Source: Galeruca laticollis (lineage: Eukaryota; Arthropoda; Insecta; Coleoptera; Chrysomelidae). From it: a DNA stretch of 64,000 nucleotides. The position numbers and the translations under genes are program-made. Where the stretch lies: the NCBI GenBank assembly GCA_963921935.1, contig OY998180.1, positions 102,986,614-103,050,613 on the forward strand. The letters are read 5' to 3'. Of the stretch, positions 17,100 through 30,888 are shown in pieces; the stretch's first letter is position 1, and each line of letters opens with the position of its first letter. A model generated the notes under the pieces. It was not told the DNA's origin. It saw only the letters and a list, made by a program, of their open reading frames with translations, and made no database searches.

Positions 17100-18628
17100 A
17101 TATCTGCTGATCTTTACAATTATCACTTAAGAAGACAGTTTATTAGTGGAGAACTCCCTAGATTTAACTGTTCATTGACAACTTCATATTGTGGGTTTCT
17201 TAAATGTCTTCTAATTTCCAATTCTTCAAGGAAATCCAGTTCTTGTTTCTTTTCACAAATATGCAGCACTTCTAGTTTTGTGTTAGGTGTCAATGAATGA
17301 TTGGTATCAAGTAGATGTTTTGCGTAGTTGGATATATCTGGTTGTTTTTATCTGTATGCTCGTAAGTGTCCACTGTATCGGATTTCAAAATTCCTAAGGG
17401 TCTGACCCAAATAGACAGCATTACATTCTGGACATTTGAGTTTATATATACCTGACTTCTTTAATAGTGGTATTTTTGTTTTTACATTTAACAATTTTGT
17501 ACTAACGTTACTTTCTGTTTTAAAAGAAACTGTTGTATTCGTTGCTGAAGATATTATCTTAGAAATATTATTAGAAATATGGATATGGATAACCGTTAGA
17601 TGTTGCTATTTGTCTAATTATATTAATCTCTCTATCAAAATTACATTCGTTCATAGGAACTGAAAAAGCTCTATGTATCATTGAATTATATGCCGCTAGT
17701 CTGTGTGACATAGGGTGATTGGAATTGAATGGAATTGTCACATCAGTCTGTGTTGGTTTTCGGTGAATTGAATAATCAAGTACATTATTAACTCTGTGAA
17801 TTTTTAAATCAAGAAAATTGATTGAGCTATTTTCTTCAATTTCTAATGTAAATTTAATTTTTGGGTGTAAATTATTGATGTGGTTGAAAACCACATCTAA
17901 TTGTCGTTCACTACCCATAAAACAAGCTAATATGTCATCTACATATCTATACCAAAATAAAATATTTTTCGGAATATTACTTTCAAAGATCTTTCTTTCT
18001 AAATTGTCCATAAAAATGTTTGGTAAAATAGGTGATATAGGGCTTCCCATTGGTAAACCTTCATTCTGAATATATATCTTATTGTCGAAAGTGAAATAAT
18101 TCTGATTAATGCATACATCAAATAAATTAAGTATATCTGATATTATTCCTGGAATAATATTTTTATCTTCTAGTAATTTTCTTACAAGTATTAGACATTC
18201 TTTAGGAGGAATTTTAGTGAACATATTAGTTACATCGAAAGAAATGAGTTTATAGTTATCTTGCAAGTGGATTGCTTTCAACTTTTTGATTAGTTCTATT
18301 GAATTTCTAATTGAGTACTGAGATTCATATCCGTAACTGTTGAGTATATTGTTGAGCTTCTTTGCCAATATATTATTAGGAGCATTAACATAAGAAACTA
18401 CAGGTCTAATTGGTTCCCCTTATCAGATTTTGTAACGATTAGGTTATTATCTTCTATCTTCTTTTTTATTGCATTTAAAACTGTAATGTCATTTTTTGTT
18501 TGACGTTTAACTTTTGAAGGTTCAATATTTTTGATTAAATTGGCAATTTTCAATTTGTCATAAAGAAAATTATTTGAATTAGATTTTAAAGCTATTTCTG
18601 AGAAATTAAAAATTTCCAATTTAATCAA
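17100..18628 (-). pseudogene. Penelope-like RT plus GIY-YIG endonuclease, minus copy
   Basis: The RT core is visible in one long frame (17571-18368): GLPMGSPISPI and the catalytic WYRYVDDIL. A further frame (18398-18628) gives the N-terminal TKSDKGN segment. The GIY-YIG nuclease follows out of frame at ~17140-17560. Two deletions break the gene. Penelope-like elements prime reverse transcription at a nick made by the GIY-YIG domain. Confidence 0.85.
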
Positions 18629-20343
18629 AAATATTGAACCTTCAAAAGTTAAACGTCAAACAAAAAATGACATTACAGTTTTAAACGCAATAAAAAAGAA
18701 GATAGAAGATAATAACCTAACAGTTACAAAATCTGATAAGGGGAACATCACTGACATTTTTACGACTTTATAGAATCTAGCGATGTAAAAGTTCTTAAAG
18801 CAGACTCAACAAAAAAGTTTTCTAATAATGTAAGGGATATTGTTAATAATTCAAATTATCTTTTAAGTGATTACGAAAAGAGGTCTATCATACATAAGAA
18901 TCCTCATTGTCCACAATTATATGTAACCGTTAAACTACATAAAATAACGAAACCAATTAGACCTGTAGTTTCTTATGTTAATGCTCCTAATAATATATTG
19001 GCAAAGAAGCTCAACAATAGACTCAATAGTTACAGATATGAATGTCAGTACTCAACTAGAAATTCAATAGAACTAATCAAAAAGTTGGAAGCAATCCACT
19101 TGCAAGATAACTATAAACTCATTTCGTTCGATGTAACTAATATGTTCACTAAAATTCCTCCTAAAGATTGTCTAATACTTGTAAGAAAATTACTAGAAGA
19201 TAAAAATATTAATCCAGGAATAATATCAGATATACTTAATTTATTTGATGTATGTATTAATCAGAATTATTTCACTTTTGACAATAAGATATATATTCAA
19301 AATGAAGGTTTACCAATGGGAAGCCCTATATCACCTATTGTAGCAAACATTTTTATAGACAATTTAGAAAGAAAGATCTTTGAAAGTAATATTTCCAAAA
19401 ATGTTTTATTTTGGTATAGATATGTAGATGACATACTAGCTTGTTTTATGGGTAGTGAACGACAATTAGATGTATTTTTCAACCACATCAATAATTTATA
19501 CCCAAAAAATAAATTTACATTAGAAATTGAAGAAAATAGCTCAATCAATTTTCTTGATTTGAAAATTCAAAGAGTTAATAATGTACTTGATTATCCAATT
19601 TACCGAAAACCAACACAGACTGATGTGACAATTCCAATCACCCTATGTCACACAGACTAGCGGCATATAATTCAATGATACATAGAGCTTTTTCAGTTCC
19701 TATGAACAAATGTAATTTTGATAGAGAGATTAATACAATTAGACAAATAGCAACATCCAACGGTTATCCATTAGATATTATAAATAAGCTAATTAGTAAA
19801 AAAGAGGAAAAAGTGGCATTACAACTAATATTTCCTAAACAAGCTGATGAAATAAGAACTTATAAAACCATCACATATGCAGGAAATATTTCTAATAATA
19901 TTTCAAAGATAATATCTTCAGCAACGAATACAATAGTTTCTTTTAAAACAGAAAGTAGCGTTAGTACAAAATTGTTAAATGTTAAAACAAAAATACCACT
20001 ATTAAAGAATTCAGGTATATATAAACTCAAATGTTCAGAATGTAATGCTGTCTATTTGGGTCAGACCCTTAGGAATTTTGAAATCCGATACAGTGAACAC
20101 TTACGAGCATACAGATTAAAACAACCAGATGAATCGCACTACGCAAAACATCTACTTGATACCAATCAATCATTGACACCTAACACAAAACTAGAAGTGC
20201 TGCATATTTGTGAAAAGAAACAAGAGCTGGATATCCTTGAAGAATTGGAAATTAGAAGACATTTAAGAAACCCACAATATGAAGTTGTCAATGAACAGTT
20301 AAATCTAGGGAGTTCTCCACTAATAAACTGTCTTCTTAAGTGA
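18617..20343 (+). pseudogene. Penelope-like RT plus GIY-YIG endonuclease, plus copy
   Basis: RT frame at 18998-19660 with GLPMGSPISPIV and WYRYVDDIL intact. A 10-bp deletion shifts to the frame 19645-20343, which carries SGIYKLKCSECNAVYLGQTL (GIY-YIG) and the distal LEELEIRRHL catalytic Glu region. Apart from the shift it is well preserved. It lacks the 5' end and the N-terminal domain. Confidence 0.85.
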
Positions 20344-20725
20344 TAATTGTAAAGATCAGCAGATATAGTTTTCCTGGTTTTCTATATCATTGCACAGTTA
20401 TACTGATCTTTATTGGAAAAATGATATCCAGGATATCACCATAGTGCTAATAATATCTAAGCTTCAATATTTGTAATATCACATCTTCTTCTTTTTTCTA
20501 TAAACATATATTAAGTCAATCACAAGTTAGGTCACTTCTTCACTTCTTGGTCTAGCCAAAAATAACTACTAACATCAGGTAGGCATCAAATGAAATGTAA
20601 CTTCTGTCATTCTGACGCTGATAATGATTTATCGAAACAATTGTCAATTTTTTAGAATTTTCAATAACTTTTATTATATTGTAGAATTAACTAGACACCG
20701 CGAGTTTCATTTAAAACACTATTAT

Positions 20726-21284
20726 GAGCAGATTCTACGAAGTAAGGGTCGAGACAGTTAATTTCGAGATATAAGTAGTGTTAATTGTCTGGTGTTATGT
20801 TCAAGATGTATTTAATAATTATAAAATTATTAAATACATTTAAACGATTGTTAGTTGAAATTATAATATTAAATGAATATATCGTCTTATAAGCATTTTA
20901 ATTTATAACATTGACTGGGCTATGGCAGTATTCAAATCAATGAATAAGCGGAAACTTTAAATTTTGCACTATATTTCTTACGTGAACCATACCAATTTTA
21001 CAAACTAATCTTTTTCTAATCCCAACATAGTAAATTACATCAATGTATAGATTCTTAGTGAATTGATTATTACAACAAATGTTACGTAATGCGGGTCAAA
21101 AGTGTAATATGTATGATTACCTAATACTTATGAGGAAATTTTCTTCGTACTATGACTGTGTTGGTGTAGGTTTTTTCATTATTATGTCAAAATAAATTCG
21201 AATATTGAAACGTCATCTGAAGCTTGTGTTGCTACATAAAATTTATAAAAAATGATACTTTTTTACTGTTTTGAATGAAACTAA
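20726..21284. other. No gene; contains a 14-bp-arm perfect palindrome
   Basis: AT-rich. At 20807-20838 TGTATTTAATAATT, four spacer bases and its exact complement form a perfect hairpin. Nothing else recognised. Confidence 0.5.
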
Positions 21285-21452
21285 CTGTTTCTAGATAATA
21301 TATTGATAAAATGATCAAAATTATAAGAAATTGACATTTGTTTCGACACTAAATATCATCGTTAGAATGACAGAAGCTACATTTCATTTGATGCCTACTT
21401 GATGTTTAATGATTCTTGGCTAGACCAAGAAGTGACCTACCTTGTGATTGAC

Positions 21453-21456
<4 letters not shown>
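21285..21456 (+). repeat. Third partial 3' end of Penelope-like family 1
   Basis: It matches the shared 3' region of the family 1 pair (GACAGAAGCTACATTTCATT, GGCTAGACCAAGAAGTGACC) in the same orientation as the left copy's flank and ends at an (AT)n run. Probably an independent 5'-truncated insertion. Confidence 0.75.

Positions 21457-21517
<61 letters not shown>
21457..21517. repeat. (AT)n microsatellite
   Basis: About 60 bp of AT dinucleotides separating the family 1 tail from the family 2 repeat. Confidence 0.95.
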
Positions 21518-21520
<3 letters not shown>

Positions 21521-22073
21521 GGATTCCGTCGTAAGTAGGGCTGAATTAAACTCTTATTTACTACCCAACGTTTTGAAAAATTTTCTTTACTTTTTCAAGG
21601 CTGAAATATGGACATGTTGGTACATTTCATTAATTCACAATTTTTTATACTTACGTGTAAAGTGAGTTAATAATTATTAAAACAGTTCATACTCGGAACA
21701 ACAAAAAAATATATTTTATGTATAGATACTTTTTAAGTACTAATTCAAAAGGATGTTTTCGATTTGAAGGAACATTATATGTTTGTCAGAGTGTCACAGT
21801 TTGGGTGACAGTTTTTTGGTTGAGACATAACCTAGTTGATGTGTTATGACTTAAGAGACAGTCTTCATTATTAGTAGCATGACTTGTCACTTAATCATGA
21901 TCCTATGAACAAAGGAAGTCCTATATATCATATATTCTCCCTTGTCAACGAGCGAGAGTTGTAAGGTATATTACTCTCACTAATTACCCCACTCAAATTT
22001 CACGATAAAAGAGTGAATGTAGTATGTACACAACAACTCCGTTATAACTCATTAGTTATATAGATGTATATAT
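21518..22073 (-). repeat. Family 2 pseudo-LTR, left
   Basis: Direct repeat of 24585-25150 with scattered differences. It directly abuts the end of the endonuclease frame. Confidence 0.85.
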
Positions 22074-24539
22074 TTATAAGTGAGAAATAACTAGGATTTG
22101 ATTGTTCTTATGTTGTTGGTTAAATGAAAGAAGATATGCATAAGTGTGATTAACATGGTTGCTTTCTCTCTTTTTATTCAGTGACTTTTCATCTAAGGCA
22201 GTCTCAAACATTTCTAGGCAGGATCTTTTGTGATAGTGGGATTCCGAATGTATAACCATGATGTTATTAAAATTTGGATGATGCCCAGTTTCTATGCTAT
22301 GTTCATCCAAAGCGCATGATTGTTTATTAAGTTTTATGTCACTTTTATGTTGGGTCACCCTGTCTTTTAATACTCTAGATATCTGTCCATAATACACTTT
22401 GTCACAATTCTTACAAGAGATCTTATATAATACATTAGATTTTTTCAATACCTCATCCCTATATTTTGTTTTCGTTAAAATATTATTAATTGTGAATATA
22501 TAATTGTAAGTTAGTTTGATTTGATTTTCATGCTTAAAAACGTTTAAAATATTTGTTGAGATATCCTGTATATATGGAATCGCTATATATTTTTTAGGTT
22601 CAGTTTCTTGGTTATTCTCATTATTATTATTTGTGATTCTTTCTTCTTGTATTCTGGTGTTGAAAATTAATTGTTTTAATAGTTTAGGTGGATAAGAATT
22701 ATTTATGAAAATTTCATACAATTTTTTTAAGTTTTTTTGTTGTAATGTTGGATGGCAGATTTTTTGAATTCTATTTTTCATGGTCAGTACTAAATTGATC
22801 TTAATCTTTTCTGTGTGGTTTGAAAAATAATTGATGTACCTCTCAGAACTCATTGGTTTTCTATACCAGTCTAACTGTATTATATTATTTTCATTTCTTA
22901 TCAATCTGGTGTCTAATAAAGGAATGCTATTTTCTGCCTCATGTTCAATAGTAAATTGTATGAATTTATTGTATGCATTGAAAATGTTTAAAATATGATC
23001 ATGTTTGTTATTAGGTATTGCACAGATAATGTCCTCAACAAATTTTTTTAAAAAAGGAAGTTGGAAGTTGAGTTTCGTTATGCAAGAATCAAGTAAATCA
23101 TCCATAACATACTGTGCAGCTATTGGACTTATAAATTGTCCCATTGGTGTACCTAAAATTTGCTTAAAATATTTTCCATCAAAGTTACAATAAGTGGAAT
23201 CAAAAATAAAGTCTAATAAATTAACAAAGACATTTTTTGGAATATTGGTGTAATTTTTTATACGATTCCATCTTTTTTCAACATTATGTTTAAAAAGTTG
23301 TATAGGAACATTACTAAACAAGGAAACCACATCAAGACTAATAAGTACATAACCCTTTGGTAATTGTTTGTCATTTATAAAGGATGAAAAATGAAAAGAA
23401 TCTTCAACATAATAGTCATTATCACAATTGTATGCATTTGTAAGGATATCAGTTATGAATTTGGTAATATTACTGTTTGGTGTATTAATCTATGAAACAA
23501 TAGGTCTTAAAGAAAGGGTGGGCTTGTTTATCTTGGGAAGTCCATAAAACTTAGGAGATGTCTGATTATAAGTGGTTAAACTTTTGGCTTGTTGTTCAGA
23601 AATAAATTTTTGTATTTTAAGTGATGATACTAATTTGTTTGCTTTTTGCTGTAACGTAGAAGTGGGATCATTTTTGAGTTGTTTATAATATTTTTCATCA
23701 TTTAATATGTTATAGGATAAGGTTATATATTCAGACTTATCCATTATCACTGTTACGTTGCCTTTGTCTGATCTGGTAACCATTATTGAAGGATTATTTT
23801 TTAGAAAAACACTACTTTACCTAAATAGTGTCTGTAAATAATTATATGATGTTGGTTTATGAAAAAAGTTGGTTAATATATTTGTTATTTGAGATCTATA
23901 AATATTTTGTTTTTTTGAATTACATTGTTCAATAATAGTTTCAACATCAGCCAGAAGTTTTTTGATAGAAATATCTTTGACGTTAGGTGAAATATTAAAC
24001 TTACTTCCAAGTGCTACTAACTGTTGAATTTCTGATGGAATTTCAACGCTTGAAATGTTTTTTATCCAATTTGGTTGTGTTTTAATTTTTTGTATATTTG
24101 TGTTTTTTATTCTACGGATATGATGTTCATATGTTAATTTTTGTCTGTTCAAAAATTCATTGAAAATTATTCTAGGTAATTTTATTAATATTTTATTTTC
24201 AAATCGGATAAGAGACTCTTAAAGGTTTTTTACGGTTAAATGTGTTTTAGTAATTTCTAAATTCAAAATCTTGTTTTCTAACCTTTTATGAAATCTGTAG
24301 ATTTTTTCTCCTGTATGTCCTTCGTTTAGATCAAAAAGTCCTCTTACATTTTTTATTGAGTTGGTAATATGATTAGGTGTTAGTCCTAGTTTCCTACATC
24401 TAATTAAAACTATTTTTCTGTTCCTCATAGAAGCTAGTTTGGTGTTCGTATTTGCCCAAAATTTTAGATTTCTCACTGTTTCTAATCCATACTCAAGGTG
24501 AATGCTGTGGTAAAACCCCATAACAATTAAATGAAGCAA
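22074..24539 (-). pseudogene. Penelope-like RT/GIY-YIG gene, family 2 copy A
   Basis: Four pieces follow each other: N-terminal region (24219-24539), linker (23817-24152), start of RT (23490-23783, VTRSDKGNVTVIMDKSEY) and RT plus endonuclease (22074-23330). One break is a TAG where copy B has Trp (IVSW). The RT active site reads FVED, so the second metal-binding pair is altered; copy B has FVDD. The GIY-YIG part is present (YKISCKNCDKVYYGQ). Dead element. Confidence 0.85.
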
Positions 24540-24584
24540 AATGGTATTCTTGACGGTAGATAAATCAAAAATCTCTCAATATCT

Positions 24585-25150
24585 TAGGGATTCCGTCGTA
24601 AGTAGGGCTGAATTAAACTCTTATTTACTACCCAACGTTTCGAAAAAATTTATTTTCTTTTTCAAGGCTGAAATATGGACATGTTGGTACATTTCATTAA
24701 TTAACAATTTGTTTTTATACTTACGTGTAAAGTGAGTTAATAATTATTAAAACAGTTCATACTCTGAACAACAAAAAAATATATTTTATGTATAGATACT
24801 TTTTAAGTACTAATTCAAAAGGATCTTTTCGATTTGAAGGAACATTATATGTTTGTCAGAGTGTCAGAGTTTAAGTGACAGTTTTTTGGTTGAGACATAA
24901 CCTAGTTGATGTGTTCAACTTTATGACTTAAGAGACAGTCTTCATTATTAGTAGCATGACTTGTCACTTAATCATGATCCTATGAACAAAGGAAGTCCTA
25001 TATATCATATATTCTCCCTTGTCAACGAGCGAAAGTTGTAAGATATATTACTCTCACTAATTACCCCACTCAAATCTCACGATAACAAGAGTGAATGTAG
25101 TATATACACAACAACTCCGTTATAACTCATTAGTTATATAGATGTTTATA
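24585..25150 (-). repeat. Family 2 pseudo-LTR, right
   Basis: Direct repeat of 21518-22073. Its right end ATGTTTATATTT at 25142-25153 is duplicated at 30879-30890 across the LINE insertion. Confidence 0.85.
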
Positions 25151-25158
25151 TTTTTTTT

Positions 25159-25740
25159 AACTCATTTAATGGCACTGGCTACCGCCAACTGGCCAAAACT
25201 TCGTATCTTGTAAAGTATACTCAAGGTAGTCTTTATTAGCTTATGGTTTGTCAATTTTCCCAGTATGGAAGAATAAACTATATGAATTGATTAACTGTTT
25301 TTCTGTTACAATTTTTTTTCAACTTTTTTCTGGAATTTTTTTTTAATATTTTTTTTATTCATTATTTTTTTTTCAAATACATAGGCACTTTCAATGTGTT
25401 AGATGCTTCTATAGCCTTTTTTTTAATTCAATATTTTTTTTTGGTTTTTTTTATTAATTTTTTGTTATTTTTAATCTTCTTTTGATTTTTTTTATATTAT
25501 TTTTTTTTGAGACAGGGACACTTGTTAGGAAAATTTAATTGCCGGAGGACCTCCCGGACAGGTGTAGACTTACACAGGTGTTAATCCTTGGATGGGTAAA
25601 CATAAGAGTGGGAAACATAGACTTATTCTATATTTACAATTTTATACCCGCGTCATTTATATATTGATGTAATGCAGTGAAACATTCCTGATTGCTTAGT
25701 AGATATTCCAGATTAATGGGTAATGGGATTTTTTTTTGGA
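25159..25740 (-). other. A-rich (minus-strand) 3' UTR of the I-like LINE
   Basis: Long T-runs on the plus strand with no coding potential, between ORF2 and the poly(A). Confidence 0.6.
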
Positions 25741-28700
25741 CTAGCTGATGAAAGAGCTTGTTGATCTGTAAGGTATTATTGCGACATGTTTTAGATTTCC
25801 TATGCTACCACATGTATAGTCTGGACTATTTACTAGTCCAATTTTAAATTGATACTCAGGATACATGGCATGGTTGCTCCTCATTCTGTTTATATTTGTA
25901 ATGATTTTTCTGTTTTGGTATGTTTTAAACCATACTTCATTTGGGATATTTGGTTGTATTGTTTTATAAAAGCGACCTTTGATGCTTTCTTGGAAACTTA
26001 TGTTCCACTTTTCTTTTGTTTGTTTTCTGAGTATCGAAAAATAGTCTGTAAATGGGTTTTTAAATCCTACTAGTTTTTGTCCGTTTTCTGCAGCAGATTT
26101 TGCTAACAGATCTACTTTTTCATTGCCCGTAATACCTACATGTGCTTTAATCCATACTAAAGAAATATGTTTATTGTCAAGTTTTATCTGACTGTGAAGA
26201 GTCAGTATATCAATTATTATGTGATTTTCAACTGATGTAATTGTTGTGGTTTTTATTTTTTCCAGTGAGCTTTTGCTATCAGTGAAAATGACGAAGTTAG
26301 TCTTACATGAGTTTAGGCACATTTTTAATGCTTCTCTTATTGCAGTGAGTTCCGCTGTGAATATTGAAGAGTGCTCTGGTAGTTTGAATGCCTCATTTCT
26401 ATTTATGTTTTTGTAATATACAGCGCATCCAGTATTACCTTGACTGACTGATCCATCTGTGTATATTTGTTCATAATTTGTCCATTTACAATTTATCTCC
26501 TGATTTATTATGTGTATATTCTGGTCATTTTGTGGTTATTCTATGACAATGATTGGAGGGTTATCAAATACTTCATATTGTGTTATGTGACTTGCAAAGC
26601 TTTCTGTTTGATGTATGGTTTGTTTATATTCCTTGAATTGATTATATGATTCTATCAATAGTGGTTTTTTCTTGTGAGTCCAGTATTTGTGACTAGTGCA
26701 TAACTGAGATAAAATTTGCAATTTCTCTGATATTCCATTATTTTTAGCTATAAGTTTTAATGTAAATTTTCCTGCCAGTAAAACCCTTCTTATTTCAATT
26801 GGTGGTTCTCGAAATTCAGCCTCAAGTATATTTATTGGTGTACTGTTCAGATATCCACCGCAAATGCGAATACTTCTATTTTTTATTTTTTCTAGTTGGG
26901 TTTTGGCGATGTTTGATAGAATAATGAGCCATAGTCTAATATTGATCTTATTAACGATCTATAAAGTAAAATTGTTATATTAGGGTCTGCTCCCCATTTT
27001 TGCCCACGTATTGACTTTAATATGTTAATTGCACTTGCTGCCCTTGTTGTGATGTAGTTAATGTGTTTTTTCCAGTTAAGCTTCATATCCAGATATATAC
27101 CCAGGAATTTGAGATTTGTTTCATATTTAATATTGAACGATGACAGTTTAATGTAACGTGGTGGATTGTACCTTTTTCTTGTAAAAGTACAAACGTTGGA
27201 TTTCTGTTCTGATATTTTTAAGCCAACTTCCTCGGTCCATTTTTTAATAATTGCAATATTCTGTGAAAGGGTGTTATTACAGCTGTCTATTTGTTTTGAT
27301 TCTGCATAGACACATATATCGTCAGCAAATTGTAATATTTTAGTGTCTGTTGGTAATAAATTTTCTAATTCCTGTGTGTATATTATATAAAGGAGTGGGC
27401 TTAAGATGCTTCCTTGGGGTAGACCTATCTGTGTCTGTCGCATGTCAGTGAGGCCTCTACTCGTTCTGATATATAGCCGACGTGTTGAATATATCTTTAA
27501 AATATTTATATAATTGTCTTTGGTATGCCGAGAGCCATTATTTTTGTATATAAGATATCCAGGTTTACATTGTCGTATGCTCCTTCAATGTCTAGAAAAA
27601 TAGCAGAAATTGAGTTGTTTTTAGTGAAAGCTATTTGGATATCAGTGATCAAATTGGTTAAACTTTCTTGTGTAGATCGTTCCCGTCTGAAACCATATTG
27701 TGATTTAGGTAATAATTGATTTTTTTCTAACCAAAATTCTTAGCGATTTTTTATTAGCCGTTCATATGTCTTCAAAACACAAGATGCTAACGATATGGGT
27801 CTATATGATTGGTAATTATCAGGTGATTTGTCCTTTTTTAATATTGGTATTATTATGTAATCTTTCCAGTCTTGAGGTATTGGAGATTGGTGGGTCCAAA
27901 TATTAATAAACTGCCTGAGGATTTGTTCTTGAGAGTTTCTGCTCAGATTAGCTAACATTGAGTAGTGTATTTGGTCTTTTCCCGGAGACGAGTTGTTACT
28001 AATCTTAAGAGCTATAAGTAGTTCGTTTATCGTGAATGGTCTATGCAGAAAATCATTTGGTGCTTCAGGTAATTCCATATCAGCTTCCTTTTGTGGTACC
28101 CAATCTGGAGCCAGTTCACTATGAAACTTGGGAGTCCACTCATCATCTAAGTCAATAGTTTGATAATTTTCCTGCCTTCTACCTCTATATCTATTTATTC
28201 GCTGCCACACTTCTTTAATAGGGGTACTGCTATTCATAGAGTTGCAGTAATTCTTCCAAGATTGTCTTTTTGTTGCTTTTGTTATTTTTTTAACCATAGC
28301 ATCACTGTGTTTGAATTCCAATATATTTTCAAGGTTAGGATTCTCTCTATATTTGTTATACGCGAGTTTCCTTTTCTGGACTGCTTCTTCACATTCGTCA
28401 TTCCACCACTGCCTTCCTCTTGATTTGATTGTTTTGACTGTTTGTTGCGGTATCGTTGTTGATGCTATTTTATTGATAGAATTAACTACGTCTTCATATG
28501 TTGGTTCCTCCTTGATGATTGAGAATATTTCTTCACTGGTTTCTGTATATTTACTCCAGTCTGTTTTTAATATCTTCCATTTTCTGCTGTTGTTGAAACT
28601 GAAACTATTTGGCTTAATGAAGCAGTCAATTATAATTGGTAAATGATCAGAACCACAAGGATCATCATGTGTTTTCCATTGGAATAAGTGTGATATATGT

Positions 28701-29287
28701 GGACTAGTAACTGTTAAGTCAATGGCACTGGCTCTTGAGTGTAGATTGTATTGGATTAAAGTGGAAGATCCATCATTTAGACAGATGAGATTGTTGTCTT
28801 CTAAACAGCTTAAAAGTGTGTTCCCATAAATGTCATTCCACTCACATCCCCACGCCTGGTTATGAGAGTTAAAGTCCCCTCCAATAACAAACGGAGAAGG
28901 TATAGATGAAAAAAAGGAATTCCATACATTTACATCAATATATGTAGCAGGTTTTATATACAAGGATACAAAAGTAATATTATATGAATCACAACTAATA
29001 GTTACACATTTATTGGGTATATCAGGAAAAACAGGTAAAAATACTTCTCTAAATTTTATATTTTTTTTTATTAGTATAGCTACCCCACCCCTTCCGTCAA
29101 GACGGTCGGAACGAAGGATATTATAAAAGGGAAAATTGACAAAGACCCCTGGTCTAAACGAAGTTTCTGATAGTAATGCTATGTCTGCATTAGTCTCACT
29201 CAAAAGGTTTAATAAATTCTCTTTATTAGAAATTGCAGATCTGCAATTCCATTGGCAGATCTTAAGTTCTGCCATTGAAAGGCCCAT
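25741..29287 (-). pseudogene. I-like LINE ORF2: endonuclease, RT, RNase H
   Basis: The endonuclease is intact (27740-29287: KICQWNCRS, VIGGDFNSHN, GSDHLPIIID). A stop at 27740 interrupts the RT in frame; beyond it the RT continues, with another stop near 27505, then 26892-27443 with GLPQGSILSPLL and the active site FADD. RNase H is seen at 25741-26322 (FVIFTDSKSS, WIKAHVGITGN) with a Cys-rich tail. Several stops and frame changes make it inactive, but decay is modest. Confidence 0.85.
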
Positions 29288-30748
29288 TATAGTTTCGTTC
29301 TTTTTCGTTTTTGAGTATACTAAACAAATCTAATTCTTGTATATCGTATGTATTTTTGTCTTTAAGTTTTTCAGCTATTGTTTTGATTATTTCCAAGAAT
29401 TGTGGTGTATTTATTAATTCCTTTACTTCTTCATCCATTTCTTGATGTCGTGATCTGAGATTAGAACAATATGTAGTTGATTGGGAGATTCCCCCAGAAG
29501 TGGAGGGTAGATTGCATGGAGCTATAATTTTATTATGTGCTTCTAATGTGAGATTTGGTGAACTGGGTCTGATTCTTTTGGGAGTTTTTATTATTGTTTG
29601 AGTATAATAGGATGACCTTTTTGGAGGAGATGGCTCAGTCGATGTAACTGTTGCAAATGTTCTTTTTGGAGTTTGATTGTCAGCATCTTTGTATGATACA
29701 TTTTTTTCAGACATTAATTTTTTAATATCTTTTTGTCGTTTGAATTCGGGACATTCGTTAGTAGCATTGGTATAGTGTGTCCCGTTACAGTGGAAACATT
29801 TAGGGGTTATTATTTCTGTGCAACTATCTGTAGGATGATTACCTTTACACTTTAAACATCTCGTCGATCCTTTACAGTGTTTACCCAAATGACCATATCT
29901 AAAACAATTATAACACAAAACCACTTTCTCAACATATGCTTCAACTTCACATACTACGTGATTAATTTCGATATATTTAGGAAGAGTTTGCGATTTAAAT
30001 GTGACTATATCGTTCCAGTTGGGACATACTTGACAGTTTGATCCGGCAATATCACTTTTCTGGATAACCTTTTTGTTGATTCTACTTTGAACCTACAATG
30101 CAAATCGTGTTCTTTGATATTATTTTGAATGTATTCATCTGAATATTCTAGTTCAACTTGTCTAATTAGGCCTCTTCTGTGCAACATGAATCTTGGGATG
30201 TACGCAACTAAATTGCTCTTTGGCAGTTCTGAAGATTTTACTAGTGTATTGGCACTGTTAAAATCTTTACAATTTATTCTGATTCTATTTTTACCTATGG
30301 ATTCTATTGACTTTATTTGGTTGTTAATTTCTTTGTGATATTTGTAAATTATTTCTCCAATTTTCATAGCACTTAATTTTCCAGTGAAATTTTCTGAAAT
30401 GTTTTCAATATATAATGAATACGGGCCTGTGTCTGTAGATTTAAATAAGTATATTTCTCTTTTTTGTGTCTTACTAATTATTGTATTGGAATTAGTTTCA
30501 TGGTTGGGTTTTTTGCTTTTGTTTACTTTGTTTTTATTATCATTGGGATGTTTTGTAATACTTTCAAAAAATGTACTAATTTGATCATTACTTACTTTGT
30601 TCAAAGTTGAGTTATTTTTTTTTACATTACCGTTCGAAGAATTATCAATATCCATAGCATCATTATTTTGTTGTTCATTTTGACCAAAACCTGAAAATGC
30701 GTCCTGAATTCCAGGATCGGGGGGATCTCCGTCCGACTGGTTACTCAT
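29262..30748 (-). pseudogene. I-like LINE ORF1 with CCHC zinc knuckles
   Basis: The N-terminal 247 codons (30005-30748) include an RNA-binding-like region. A one-base shift near 30020 leads to 29262-29924, where CYNCFRYGHLGKHC, CLKCKGNHPTDSC and CFHCNGTHYTNATNEC are three zinc knuckles. Its end overlaps the ORF2 start. It would package the LINE RNA. Confidence 0.8.
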
Positions 30749-30888
30749 TATTTTTATTCACTAACTAAAATTACTTCAACTTATTTATTTTAAATGTAAA
30801 TTGGGTTTATTGTTCAAGACTACTTTTTATCGCACTCCGTAAAACACGTCTATGTACTACAAAATGTAGAATTGTACTATGTTTATAT

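Larger units (their letters stand above)
16795..20725. mobile_element. Penelope-like family 1: two copies head-to-head
   Basis: A minus copy (16795-18544) and a plus copy (18615-20725) form an imperfect inverted repeat with ~70 bp between the arms. Each ends distally in the same 3' region (shared sequence around GACAGAAGTTACATTTCATT). Neither has the 5' part of the element. The arms differ by indels: the minus copy lacks ~206 bp corresponding to 18749-18954 and ~115 bp between RT and endonuclease, and the plus copy lacks 10 bp near 19637. Confidence 0.9.
21518..25150 (-). mobile_element. Penelope-like family 2, copy A, with flanking direct repeats
   Basis: A coding region (22074-24539, minus) lies between two direct ~550-bp repeats (21518-22073 and 24585-25150; both begin TAGGGATTCCGTCGTAAGTA). 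Such pseudo-LTRs are typical of tandemly arranged Penelope-like elements. The right repeat serves as the spacer to copy B, now separated by a LINE insertion. Confidence 0.85.
25151..30878 (-). mobile_element. Near full-length I-like non-LTR retrotransposon
   Basis: Inserted into Penelope family 2: ATGTTTATATTT flanks it on both sides (25142-25153, 30879-30890), a 12-bp target duplication. The minus-strand element starts near 30878 with a short 5' UTR and ends in a T-run (plus strand) at 25151, its poly(A). It carries ORF1 with three CCHC knuckles and ORF2 with apurinic endonuclease, RT and RNase H. The RNase H domain points to the I group rather than Jockey. Confidence 0.88.

Noticed and set aside
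16855..20660. Hammerhead ribozyme in the family 1 tail (CTGACGA followed by TCGAAAC)
   Set aside because: Helix II does not close next to the core and flanking stem I pairs only ~3 bp; kept only as a possible degenerate relic.
25310..25520. T-rich block as a regulatory tract
   Set aside because: Better explained as the A-rich 3' UTR of the minus-strand LINE.
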